Positions 17,317 through 25,490 of a DNA stretch of 64,000 bases are shown piece after piece. Position 1 is the stretch's first letter. Each line of letters begins with the position of its first letter. The DNA lies in assembly GCA_002381805.1 (NCBI GenBank), contig DFXZ01000005.1, forward strand, positions 147,087-211,086, in the 5' to 3' direction. The translations under genes were made by a program, and so were the position numbers. A model generated the notes under the pieces. The model searched no databases, had not been told where the DNA came from, and saw only the letters and a program-made list of their open reading frames with translations. This DNA comes from Bdellovibrio sp. UBA4095. Lineage in GTDB: Bacteria; Bdellovibrionota; Bdellovibrionia; Bdellovibrionales; Bdellovibrionaceae.

Positions 17317-19110
17317 ATGACTCCACTGACAACTGTTGAAACTTTTGAAAGCTTTGGCCTGAGCAACCTCGTCCTTGATGCTATGAAGGACATGGGTTAC
17401 TCGACTCCGACACCCATCCAGCGCCAAGCTTTACCGATCCTCCTAGGCGGAGCTCAAGACTTTATCGGTCTTGCATCGACTGGGACTGGCAAGACTGCCG
17501 CTTTTGGTATTCCACTTATCGAAAATATTGATGCTTCTATCAAAGATACTCAGGCCCTCGTACTAAGTCCCACTCGTGAATTGGCGCTACAGGTTGCTGA
17601 ACAGCTCACCCTACTGGGAAAGAAAAAAGGCATTCGCGTTATCACAATCTATGGCGGTGCTTCTTATCGTACTCAAATCGAAGGTGTTCGCAAAGGCGCA
17701 CATATCGTTGTGGCAACGCCTGGTCGCTTGGTTGACTTCCTTGAGCAAAAGCTTTTGAAACTGCAAAAAGTTAAAACTGTCGTTCTTGATGAAGCCGACG
17801 AGATGCTTTCTATGGGCTTCAAAGACGATTTAGATCTGATCCTAAGAGCCACTCACCCAGAAGACGCTGATTCGCAACGCGCAGCCTGCCGTACTTGGTT
17901 GTTTTCCGCAACAATGAGCTCTGAGGTTCGTCGCTTGACGAGCACTTATCTGGAGAATCCAGAAACTGTTCAAATAAATAAAGCTGGCGGAACTGCCGAC
18001 ACTATCGAGCAGGTCTATTACACAGTTAAGAATTCTTATAAGACCGAAGTTATCGGTCGTCTTTTGCAGACGCTTCCAGAGTTCTACGGTATCATCTTCT
18101 GCCAAACCAAAATGGAAGTTGCAGAACTTGCAGATGCTTTGACTCAACGTGGTTTCCCTGCAGATTCTTTGCATGGCGATAAGAGCCAAGCAGAACGTGA
18201 ATCTACACTTAAGAAGTTCAAACAACGTAAAGTAAAAGTCATCGTTGCTACCGACGTTGCAGCACGCGGCTTGGATATCAAAGATCTGACTCACGTAGTG
18301 AACCATTCATTGCCTTGGGATGCGGAATCTTATGTTCACCGTATCGGCCGTACAGGCCGTAACGGACAAAAAGGTATTGCGATTACTTTGGTCAACCCAG
18401 AGCAATTGAACCTGCTTCGCCGAGTGATGACGACAACCAAAGCCGTTTTAACTAAAGGCGTGGTTCCATCAGCTGACGAAGTAGCCGGTCTTAAAATCAA
18501 AGACGTTTTGGATAAAGTGAGCACAATGGATGCTGAGGCTCCAGAGTTGATTTTGGCTTCAGACTTGATTCTAAATCTAGTCGAAATCAAAGATATCGAT
18601 TTAAAGCCGTTCTCTAAAGAAGAGCTTTTGGCTCGCTTTATCGCCGCGTACTTCCCAAATGTTTTCGTAAAGAAAGATTTGATGTTGGACTATATGGGCG
18701 ACCGCATCCCTCGCGAGCTTTTGCCTCGTGATCCCAAAGACAACCGTTTCACGAACAGCCGGGACGATAGAGGACCTCGCCGTTCTTACGGTGGTGGTGA
18801 TCGCGGTGGCTACCGTGGTGGCGGAGGCCGCAGCAGAGATGGCGGTGGTTACCGTTCGTCTGATCGTTCGGGTGGCAGACCATCTGGAGAAAGATCTGAA
18901 CAGCCTCGGAATGATCGCTGGGAAGGAAACGGCGAAGGTCGTGCCCCACGAACAACTGAAGGCTACAAAGCACCTCGAACTGAAGAGCGTTCTTTGTCAG
19001 GTTTTAAACGCTTTAGCCCTAGCAACGAAGAGCGCGGTGAACGCACTGAACGTCGCGAACACAGTGGCATCAAACGTTCTCGTGGTCCACGACGTCAGTT
19101 TAAAGACTAA
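17317..19110 (+). CDS. DEAD-box RNA helicase with Arg/Gly-rich tail (DeaD/RhlE type)
   Basis: 597 residues. An N-terminal Q-motif (TPTPIQRQALP) is followed by motif I ASTGTGKT, Ia PTRELALQ, II DEADEM, III SAT and, in the second RecA domain, ARGLD and HRIGRTGRNG. About 80 residues follow the core before an Arg/Gly/Ser-rich tail (RGG-like repeats, about 485-597), typical of cold-shock or ribosome-biogenesis helicases that bind structured RNA unspecifically. It unwinds short RNA duplexes using ATP. Its own terminator follows. Confidence 0.93.
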   Translation: MTPLTTVETFESFGLSNLVLDAMKDMGYSTPTPIQRQALPILLGGAQDFIGLASTGTGKTAAFGIPLIENIDASIKDTQALVLSPTRELALQVAEQLTLLGKKKGIRVITIYGGASYRTQIEGVRKGAHIVVATPGRLVDFLEQKLLKLQKVKTVVLDEADEMLSMGFKDDLDLILRATHPEDADSQRAACRTWLFSATMSSEVRRLTSTYLENPETVQINKAGGTADTIEQVYYTVKNSYKTEVIGRLLQTLPEFYGIIFCQTKMEVAELADALTQRGFPADSLHGDKSQAERESTLKKFKQRKVKVIVATDVAARGLDIKDLTHVVNHSLPWDAESYVHRIGRTGRNGQKGIAITLVNPEQLNLLRRVMTTTKAVLTKGVVPSADEVAGLKIKDVLDKVSTMDAEAPELILASDLILNLVEIKDIDLKPFSKEELLARFIAAYFPNVFVKKDLMLDYMGDRIPRELLPRDPKDNRFTNSRDDRGPRRSYGGGDRGGYRGGGGRSRDGGGYRSSDRSGGRPSGERSEQPRNDRWEGNGEGRAPRTTEGYKAPRTEERSLSGFKRFSPSNEERGERTERREHSGIKRSRGPRRQFKD

Positions 19111-19131
19111 TCTTCAATATCGATAATCACT

Positions 19132-19170
19132 ATAAAGGACCTGAGCCACAAACTCAGGTCCTTTATATTT
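19132..19170 (+). terminator. Terminator of the DEAD-box helicase gene
   Basis: A 14-bp stem (19132-19145 with 19153-19166) with a 7-nt loop, followed by a T-rich run. Confidence 0.85.
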
Positions 19171-19274
19171 TGAGTCTCCTTCGCTTTCTCATTGCTGAAA
19201 CACAGCCTCGTCCACCTAGCCCATTCGTTAAAACCCGAGTATACTAGTATCAGATTATTATCCTCGAGGTGTTT

Positions 19275-20552
19275 ATGCGCACGCGTCCTGTTTATGTTTC
19301 TGGCGGAATTCGTACTCCATTTATGAAATCAATGACGGCCTATAAGGACGTGAGTTCGAGCGAACTTATGATTTCGACTTTACGAGCCCTGGTGCAAAAA
19401 TATCATCTAGAAGGCAAAGAACTTGGTGATGTCGGACTGGGAGGAGTGATGCTTAGCTCCTCTGACTGGAACTTTGCCCGTGAATGCGTGCAAGGCTCGG
19501 GGCTGAGCCCTCATACGCCGGGCTACAACTTGCAAAGAGCTTGCGGGACAAGTCTCGAAACTAGCTCCCAAATCGCGCTAAAGATTGCAGCTCAACAAAT
19601 TGATATTGGCATCGCCGGAGGATTCGATACGAACAGCGATCTGCCGATCATGGCCTCAAAACGATTTGCACACATGTTGGTCGAACTTAATGCGGCTAAA
19701 GAGTGGGTTGATAAACTGAAGATTCTTTCTGGCCTTAGACCGTCAGATTTGATTCCGCAAATGCCAGCCGTGCAAGAGCCGCGCACGGGTTTATCAATGG
19801 GCGAGCACACTGAAAAAATGGTGAAAGAGTGGAAGGTTTCTCGAGAAGAACAAGACGTGCTCGCTGAACGCAGTCATCACAACGCCGCCCGTGCCTATGA
19901 AGAAGGTTTCTACAAGGATCTTGTCTTTAACTTTAAGGGACACGATAAAGATGGCATCATACGTCCCGACACTTCTTTGGCCAAGCTTTCAAAACTTAAA
20001 CCTGCGTTCGACAAATCTGAGCAAGGAACGTTAACAGCTGGCAATAGCAGTCCATTATCTGATGGGGCTTCCGCCGTGATTCTGACAAGTGAAGAGGCCG
20101 CAAAACAGCACAATCTTCCTTTGTGGGCACGTTTTGTTGACAGCCAAGTCTCAGCTGTCAATTATGTCGCGGGAGAAGGTTTACTGATGGCTCCGACCCT
20201 CGCGGTCAGTCAAATGCTGGAGCGAAACAACCTGACTTTTGAAGACTTTGATTTTTTCGAAATTCACGAAGCATTTGCTGGGCAAGCTCTGTGCAACATG
20301 AAGGCCTGGGAATCGGATGACTACTGTCGCCGGGTTCTAAAGCGCACGAAGGCACTGGGTTCAATTGATCGAAGTAAACTGAATGTTAAAGGTGGCAGTG
20401 TGGCCATTGGGCATCCGTTTGGCGCGACTGGCAGCCGCATCGTTGCGAGCCTTGCTAAAATGATCCACGAAAAAGGTGGCAAAAGCCGTGGACTTATTTC
20501 AATCTGCACTGCAGGCGGAATGGGCGTTACCGCTATTTTGGAGTCCGTATAA
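19275..20552 (+). CDS. Acetyl-CoA C-acyltransferase (thiolase, FadI type)
   Basis: 425 residues from the ATG at 19275, preceded by GAGG; a GTG two codons earlier is less likely. The nucleophile is Cys90 (QRACGTS). The other active-site motifs are EIHEAFAGQ, GGSVAIGHPFGATGSR (His) and ICTAGGMGVT (general-base Cys). The length and RTPF-start match the beta-subunit type that works with a FadJ-like multifunctional enzyme in fatty-acid beta-oxidation, cleaving 3-ketoacyl-CoA. No alpha subunit is adjacent. A predator living on prey lipids would use this route. Confidence 0.9.
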   Translation: MRTRPVYVSGGIRTPFMKSMTAYKDVSSSELMISTLRALVQKYHLEGKELGDVGLGGVMLSSSDWNFARECVQGSGLSPHTPGYNLQRACGTSLETSSQIALKIAAQQIDIGIAGGFDTNSDLPIMASKRFAHMLVELNAAKEWVDKLKILSGLRPSDLIPQMPAVQEPRTGLSMGEHTEKMVKEWKVSREEQDVLAERSHHNAARAYEEGFYKDLVFNFKGHDKDGIIRPDTSLAKLSKLKPAFDKSEQGTLTAGNSSPLSDGASAVILTSEEAAKQHNLPLWARFVDSQVSAVNYVAGEGLLMAPTLAVSQMLERNNLTFEDFDFFEIHEAFAGQALCNMKAWESDDYCRRVLKRTKALGSIDRSKLNVKGGSVAIGHPFGATGSRIVASLAKMIHEKGGKSRGLISICTAGGMGVTAILESV

Positions 20553-20591
20553 TAAACTTTCTTCGCTAACCAGAGCTAAAAGCGAAACTTT

Positions 20592-20638
20592 TTGACAAGT
20601 CGGCTCCAGCTGAATAATTTCTTCATTCTCAGCTGGAG
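20592..20638 (+). promoter_or_regulatory. Sigma-70 promoter overlapped by a 10-bp inverted repeat
   Basis: TTGACA (20592-20597), 17 bases, TAATTT (20615-20620): a near-ideal promoter for the TolC-like gene. A perfect inverted repeat, CTCCAGCTGA (20604-20613) and TCAGCTGGAG (20629-20638), straddles the -10, with one arm in the spacer and the other running into the ribosome-binding site. The placement suggests a repressor operator; if transcription starts further up, the arms could instead form a hairpin that hides the GGAGG. Confidence 0.5.
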
Positions 20639-20643
20639 GCTCT

Positions 20644-21972
20644 ATGACGAATTTTTTCTCTCTAAAACAACGTGTATTTTTGATCCTTGCTGCTGTGGTC
20701 TTCGTGACTCCAAATTTCTCTTTTGCAGCTCCTCAAGATCAAAAAGTGGTGCGTATTAATCCAGAATCCCTACGCACTATGTTCCTTAAACGAAACATGG
20801 AAGTCTTGATTTCCATGAATCAAGTTCAACAAGCCAAAGAGCAAGTAAATATCGCCAGAGGAAACCTTCTGCCTTCAATTAATCTTGGTGGCGCTCTTAC
20901 CAGCGGCTCAAACTTTGTACTTTCAACTGTCTCTGTCCTTTTGCCTTTCCTTATGCCCAGCAAGTGGCTTGACCTTAAAGAGAATACTTACCTTCTTCAG
21001 GCTCAGGGTACTGCACATTATCTCGCTCAACTAAATGGTTATGCTTCGGCTTATGCGCTCTATATGACCATAGCTGGGGACATTAGCATGCGCGAGCAGA
21101 TCTATGCTCAATACCAAACGCTGCAAGCCATCGCGGATCAAATGAAGATCCCCGCCGACATGGGTATTATTCGTAAAGAAGAATATCTTCAGGCTTTATC
21201 GCAAGCGCAATTGGCACGTACACAGGTGTCACAGCTTGACGAACTAATCCGCCGGGAGAAGGCCGCAATTCGCCATATGCTGGCTTTGGATCTTAACAAG
21301 GAAATCGAGTTCGATCTTATTAAATTACCGAGCATCACCTATGAGTCCAGCACACCAGAACACATTTTAAATTTGATCCACAAAACCTCTCCGGAAAGTG
21401 CGCAGCTAGATCAAATGATCACGGCAGCGAAAGCTGCAAAGTGGAGCAAGGGCTTCAGCTTCCTGACCGGCGCTTCATTGGGTCGTCAAAGAGTAGATGG
21501 TTCCTTCGGTGACATCAGCAGAACCGGTTCCGTAGGCTTAGGTTTTGGCTATTTCCCGCATCTGAGCCTGAGCAGTTTGCAGATTAAGCAAATTGAAATG
21601 CGTAAAGAGAATCTTCGCTTGGAACAAGCTGAGCTGATTGAATCGACTCTGGCATCTCTTCAAGAGGCCCAGATTCAGTTCGACTTGGCCTCTCAGGCGG
21701 AAGCGAATTTGCAGCAAGTTTATCAATCTGAACTTCTTCGATACAAGATGGGCATCACAGATATTCTTCACGTCTTAAGTGCAGCAAATGGTGTGACAAC
21801 TGCTGTGATCAACAAAGTTCAGGCTGAAACAAATTTAAATGTTCAGCGAGTCAACTTTTACCGCTTGCTCCTTAAGGATCAATTCGCAGTGATCCAACGT
21901 TGCAACATCAAACGCAATATCAGCAAAAAAGAGCAAGTGTCTTTAGACCAAGCTTGCGGCTACGGCCGCTAA
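20644..21972 (+). CDS. TolC-family outer-membrane efflux protein
   Basis: 442 residues with a Sec signal peptide (cleavage after FSFAA). Two long heptad-rich helical regions (about 45-75 and 130-205, then 245-270 and 310-370) contain the VQQAKEQVNIARGNLLPSI and LEEAQIQFDLA-like repeats of TolC-type trimers. Such proteins form the outer-membrane duct of tripartite pumps or type I secretion systems. No pump or adaptor gene is adjacent. GGAGG lies 5 bases before the ATG, inside the inverted repeat. Regulation by an operator at the promoter is likely. Confidence 0.82.
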   Translation: MTNFFSLKQRVFLILAAVVFVTPNFSFAAPQDQKVVRINPESLRTMFLKRNMEVLISMNQVQQAKEQVNIARGNLLPSINLGGALTSGSNFVLSTVSVLLPFLMPSKWLDLKENTYLLQAQGTAHYLAQLNGYASAYALYMTIAGDISMREQIYAQYQTLQAIADQMKIPADMGIIRKEEYLQALSQAQLARTQVSQLDELIRREKAAIRHMLALDLNKEIEFDLIKLPSITYESSTPEHILNLIHKTSPESAQLDQMITAAKAAKWSKGFSFLTGASLGRQRVDGSFGDISRTGSVGLGFGYFPHLSLSSLQIKQIEMRKENLRLEQAELIESTLASLQEAQIQFDLASQAEANLQQVYQSELLRYKMGITDILHVLSAANGVTTAVINKVQAETNLNVQRVNFYRLLLKDQFAVIQRCNIKRNISKKEQVSLDQACGYGR

Positions 21973-21992
21973 TATTTCCGAGTTTATTTATT

Positions 21993-22661
21993 ATGGTTGA
22001 TCTTTTAATAATTGAACATGAAGTCGATTCCCCTCCTGGGAGCACCTTAGAGTGGGCGCGCCTGCGAGGAATCACTCCGCTCATTTGGAAAGCCGCCCAC
22101 GAGCCGGCACCTTGCAAGCCCGAAGATGTTAAAGCGATGGTCATCTGCGGTGGCTCTATGGATGTCTTTGAAGAAGATAAATGTCCTTGGCTTAAAGAAG
22201 AGAAATCATTTATTCAGAGTGTCCTCCGCAGAGATGTTCCCATCATGGGGTTATGTCTGGGCAGTCAACTCATCGCTGAAGCGTTGGGCGCTCGAGTCTA
22301 TTCAATGAACACTTGGGAAATCGGCTTTATTCCGGTAACGATGCGAGACAAAGAAGCTCCGTATTTGCTGAACGTTTTCCATTGGCACCAGTGCACTTTC
22401 GATTTACCAGAAGGGGCCGAACTGATTGCAACCAACGAGTTCTGTAAAAACCAGGCCTTCCAATGGGGATCAAATGTCATTGCAACCCAGTTTCATCCCG
22501 AAACGACAGAACAGTGGGTTCGTGAGTGTGCGGCCGAAGTGAATGATAGCCATCAAGGCTTGGTACAAAGAGAAAGAGAGATGCTTGCCAGCATCTCTCT
22601 TCAGTCCACACTTCAAAAGTGGTATTTTAATACACTGGACAGACTCATTATCAGGGACTGA
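21993..22661 (+). CDS. Class I glutamine amidotransferase-like protein
   Basis: 222 residues from the ATG at 21993. The triad Cys88 (GLCLGSQ), His168 and Glu170 (FHPE) is complete, and the length fits the GMP-synthase-type stand-alone GATase domains. It hydrolyses glutamine to release ammonia for an unknown acceptor, or acts on a gamma-glutamyl compound. It starts 20 bases after the TolC-like gene ends and may be cotranscribed. The 3' end meets the convergent gene at 22664 with a 2-base gap. Confidence 0.88.
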   Translation: MVDLLIIEHEVDSPPGSTLEWARLRGITPLIWKAAHEPAPCKPEDVKAMVICGGSMDVFEEDKCPWLKEEKSFIQSVLRRDVPIMGLCLGSQLIAEALGARVYSMNTWEIGFIPVTMRDKEAPYLLNVFHWHQCTFDLPEGAELIATNEFCKNQAFQWGSNVIATQFHPETTEQWVRECAAEVNDSHQGLVQREREMLASISLQSTLQKWYFNTLDRLIIRD

Positions 22662-22663
22662 TC

Positions 22664-23968
22664 TTACATAGCCAAAAGCAATCGACTACAGCTTCCAGCT
22701 GCGCTATTCTCGCGCTGCCTGTCCTTGGATACAAGTTTCAAAAATGCTCCATCATGAGCCTCAAAAAGCTTATAAGCACGGTAAAAGTAGGCCTTGTCTC
22801 TAGCAATGTCAGAAGCTCCACCAAACTTCAAGCCGGTCTGCTTGAAGAACTCAGCCTCGTATTCCGCAAAGAAGTCTCGACCCCATTGATCGTAACTATC
22901 TGCTGTGGGTTTGTTCTCTGTCATCGTAATCCAAGACGGAGGGTGATTTCCATGAAGCGTCCCCACCGAGGCAGACATATCACGTTTTTTGATATTATCT
23001 TTTTCCCAGATTTTTACGATATCAGTCCGTTTGTTAGCTTTAAAAAACTTTTGGTAGACATAAGCATCACCAAAATCGCGAAGTACAATTCTTCCTGTAG
23101 GTTTTTTAAATGCGTCTAACTCGACCATAAAATTTTGCGAATGAGGGGAGTCATATTGAACACCCGTCGCGACGAAAAATTCGGCCAAGGCTCTAGCTAG
23201 AGGTTTATTATAGTGCTCATTCCAAAACTCGGCCGGATTATTAGAGCCGTTGTGCTTGGCTATGCCTTCTCCCATATCAGTATGCAGAATCGAAAAACCC
23301 GGAACGTATTGAGTCCCGTTTTTAGCCATTGTTTCATAAGATCTGACAATCATGCCCATGTCTTTTTCTTTAATTCCAAACGCAATAGGCTCATCCAAGA
23401 TAATGGCATTTTTCAGTGGCGGTTGATTTTCCAAACGCTCAGTAATGTACTCTGCCATTTTTCTGATCTGAGAAGCATCATCCCAAGTCTGCTTTTTGTC
23501 GGCCCACCAGCCACCTGTTCTATTTGTTGAGGTCTTAAGCGAGAACTCAGCACCGGAAGCTGGATCGACAAGGATATAGCTTCTTGAAGCGGTCATGTAA
23601 CCCGTAAAGTACTTTTTGCGAACAAGAGGAAGGCCTTTCGATTTAAGGAACTCTCGAATCTCTTTGCCCCAAGCAGTGTCCTCTGGATTCAGGACCCAGC
23701 GAACAAACTTCTTCCCATCTCGTGCGAAAACCAGGGAATCCACATAGGACTTGTTCGCTTTGGTACTGATATCAGCTTCTAAAAGTTCCAGCGGTATTTC
23801 ATAATGATAAATATCCACCGGCGCATTACTTCGAACAGCCACAGCATTTACTCTGGTTTCATACCAAACCAGATCTTCCATTTGTGCTGTTATCGCCTCG
23901 GCCAGATCGTTCGACAATACTAAGGCCAACGCTATTAAATAGCGTGATAATACTTTCATCACGTTCAT
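22664..23968 (-). CDS. Exported protein with NIS-siderophore-synthetase-like C-terminal motif
   Basis: 434 residues, preceded by GGAGGA 6 bases before the ATG, with a signal peptide (MNVMKVLSRYLIALALVL, cleavage near AEA). No family is certain. Around 270-300 it reads SPHSQN (His276-Asn279) and IVLRDFGDAY (Arg297-Asp298), which resembles the HxQN...RDF element of IucA/IucC siderophore synthetases, and FSLKTSTNRTGG near 143 could be the phosphate-binding part. Those enzymes are cytoplasmic, so an exported relative would be odd. It lies 35 bases after a small exported protein, and the two probably form one operon. Confidence 0.5.
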   Translation of the reverse strand: MNVMKVLSRYLIALALVLSNDLAEAITAQMEDLVWYETRVNAVAVRSNAPVDIYHYEIPLELLEADISTKANKSYVDSLVFARDGKKFVRWVLNPEDTAWGKEIREFLKSKGLPLVRKKYFTGYMTASRSYILVDPASGAEFSLKTSTNRTGGWWADKKQTWDDASQIRKMAEYITERLENQPPLKNAIILDEPIAFGIKEKDMGMIVRSYETMAKNGTQYVPGFSILHTDMGEGIAKHNGSNNPAEFWNEHYNKPLARALAEFFVATGVQYDSPHSQNFMVELDAFKKPTGRIVLRDFGDAYVYQKFFKANKRTDIVKIWEKDNIKKRDMSASVGTLHGNHPPSWITMTENKPTADSYDQWGRDFFAEYEAEFFKQTGLKFGGASDIARDKAYFYRAYKLFEAHDGAFLKLVSKDRQRENSAAGSCSRLLLAM

Positions 23969-24003
23969 CAGACGTCCTCCCTCATAACAAAGAACAAAAG
24001 TCG

Positions 24004-24354
24004 CTATTTACTGTTGCAGCCGCCGAAGACTTTACCGAAGGTTTTATCGTTTAAGATTCCTTCGTAGTCATAGATACGATCAGACATGCCATCGCTGCCT
24101 TTTTTATCCAAATGGATCTCGAGATTGACATCACCATCAACCGATTCCACCAAAACGATGTTGTCACCCTTAGTGCCAATCATGGCCTTTGTTGAAGTCA
24201 CCTTATCGCCGATTACGTTGCGAACCAGGTCACCCGTTGTTAAATCCAACTGAACCGTAATAAAGGGCTCTGTAAAGCTACATGCGATAACATTCGCTTG
24301 CGCAGCTGACTGAAATGCCAATAAAGATACTAAAGCGAGTCCGATTTTTTTCAT
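24004..24354 (-). CDS. Small exported protein, unknown
   Basis: 116 residues from the ATG at 24354, with AAGGAG 6 bases upstream. The signal peptide MKKIGLALVSLLAFQSAAQA is clear. The mature domain, about 95 residues with two Cys (IACSF near the start, FGGCNSK at the end) that may form a disulphide, is beta-rich (ITVQLDLTTGDLV, VLVESVDGDVNLEIHLDKKG). No family recognised. It is first in a probable operon with the larger exported gene and is preceded by a sigma-54-type promoter. Confidence 0.65.
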   Translation of the reverse strand: MKKIGLALVSLLAFQSAAQANVIACSFTEPFITVQLDLTTGDLVRNVIGDKVTSTKAMIGTKGDNIVLVESVDGDVNLEIHLDKKGSDGMSDRIYDYEGILNDKTFGKVFGGCNSK

Positions 24355-24383
24355 AAAATTCTCCTTGTCCACGTGCCTTTAGA

Positions 24384-24398
24384 GCAAAGTCAGTGCCC
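24384..24398 (-). promoter_or_regulatory. Sigma-54 promoter of the exported-protein operon
   Basis: On the minus strand GGGCAC-N5-TTGCT: GG (24396-24397) and GC (24384-24385) are exactly ten bases apart, and GGCAC and TTGC both match the consensus. The predicted start near 24372 leaves an 18-base leader with the AAGGAG site. No clear enhancer dyad was found, though a loose GTACTCAAAGAC (about 24412-24424) lies upstream. Confidence 0.6.
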
Positions 24399-24546
24399 AA
24401 CCTTAGAGGCATGTCTTTGAGTACACTGTTTAAGGCCTAGACACCCCTGCCAAAACAGCCCAAAAATGTCCTGAAGCGACCTAACGCGAAAGTTCATGGC
24501 ACCTTTTATTCTTGATTCCAGCACCTAAATAACTGACCGTTTTAAT

Positions 24547-25401
24547 ATGAAAAAGATTATTGTTTTGCTGCTGCTTTTTTCTTCGACCTCTTTCTCTAAC
24601 TCACTCTCGGGCAAGGATGACTTTTGTCACGACAGAAGTTCAAGAATTCGAACTCTGACTGAAATACGCTCCGACGAAAACCGTTTAGCCTTTGGCAATG
24701 CAGCCGGGGGACTGGGTATTGGACTTTGCTGGTGGGTTGCGCGGTTGCAAAGACATATGACAGAGACCCTCGTCTTTGAAGGTGGATCTAAGCATTATAC
24801 TGATTGTCCTCTCATTCCCCGAAATGATCTCGAAAGACTTTTTGCTCGAACCCTCAATCATCAGATCACTCATGTTCAGTGTTATAACAACCTTCATGAC
24901 TTCACGTTGGCGCATAAGAATCAGCTTCTTCGCCTGGTATCAGAATGGCAGGTTCAAGATACCTACAACCTCCATTTTATCTTAGGACTGAAAGGAAGCC
25001 CGCGCATTAGGCCCGAAAAATTAGCGGCAAATATCGAAGAAATCTATCATTTGGTCAAAGTACGCCATCAAATTACATATGCTATGCTCCAGCTTCCTGG
25101 AGTCGCCAGTCATGCTTGGTTGGTGATTGATGTCGTCAGAACTAATACTGGATTTATATTAGATGTTCTTGATTCTAATTTTCCAAAGCACATCTTAAGA
25201 GTTGAATACAAATACGGAAATGGTGAGATCTCTTTGCCCCGAGATCTTGTTGAGAAAATTGGCCCCCCAACTCCAAACAGACCTTGGAGCATCTTTAAGG
25301 ATAAAGGACCCCCTTATTCTGAGTTTGCCCTGTTTCCGATGTACATTTCTGAAGGCTACCGCCTGCAGCGATCTGCAATGAACTACTGCAGCAGGCCCTA
25401 G
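24547..25401 (+). CDS. Exported cysteine-protease-like protein
   Basis: 284 residues with a Sec signal peptide (MKKIIVLLLLFSSTSFS). No named family is recognised, but the order Cys61 (GLGIGLCWWVARLQR, a Cys at the start of a helix after a Gly-rich turn), His189 (ASHAWLVIDVV) and Asp209-Ser-Asn211 (FILDVLDSN) is that of papain-fold cysteine peptidases and acyltransferases. Spacing is about 128 and 20 residues. Three other Cys (27, near 84 and near the C-terminus) may form disulphides. It would act outside the cytoplasm. It is monocistronic and converges on the SNF2 gene across a hairpin. Confidence 0.5.
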   Translation: MKKIIVLLLLFSSTSFSNSLSGKDDFCHDRSSRIRTLTEIRSDENRLAFGNAAGGLGIGLCWWVARLQRHMTETLVFEGGSKHYTDCPLIPRNDLERLFARTLNHQITHVQCYNNLHDFTLAHKNQLLRLVSEWQVQDTYNLHFILGLKGSPRIRPEKLAANIEEIYHLVKVRHQITYAMLQLPGVASHAWLVIDVVRTNTGFILDVLDSNFPKHILRVEYKYGNGEISLPRDLVEKIGPPTPNRPWSIFKDKGPPYSEFALFPMYISEGYRLQRSAMNYCSRP

Positions 25402-25448
25402 GATTTTAAATTCGAAAGGCTTGAAGTCGTCAGAGGAAAGCCCGCAAT

Positions 25449-25478
25449 AGGCACAAAAAGATTTTTTCTTTTGTGCCT
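25449..25478. terminator. Bidirectional terminator between convergent genes
   Basis: AGGCACAAAA (25449-25458) pairs with TTTTGTGCCT (25469-25478) through an A/T-rich inner stem and loop. It lies between the exported cysteine-protease-like gene and the end of the SNF2 gene and could stop transcripts from both sides. Confidence 0.6.
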
Positions 25479-25490
25479 CCTCTGCACAGC

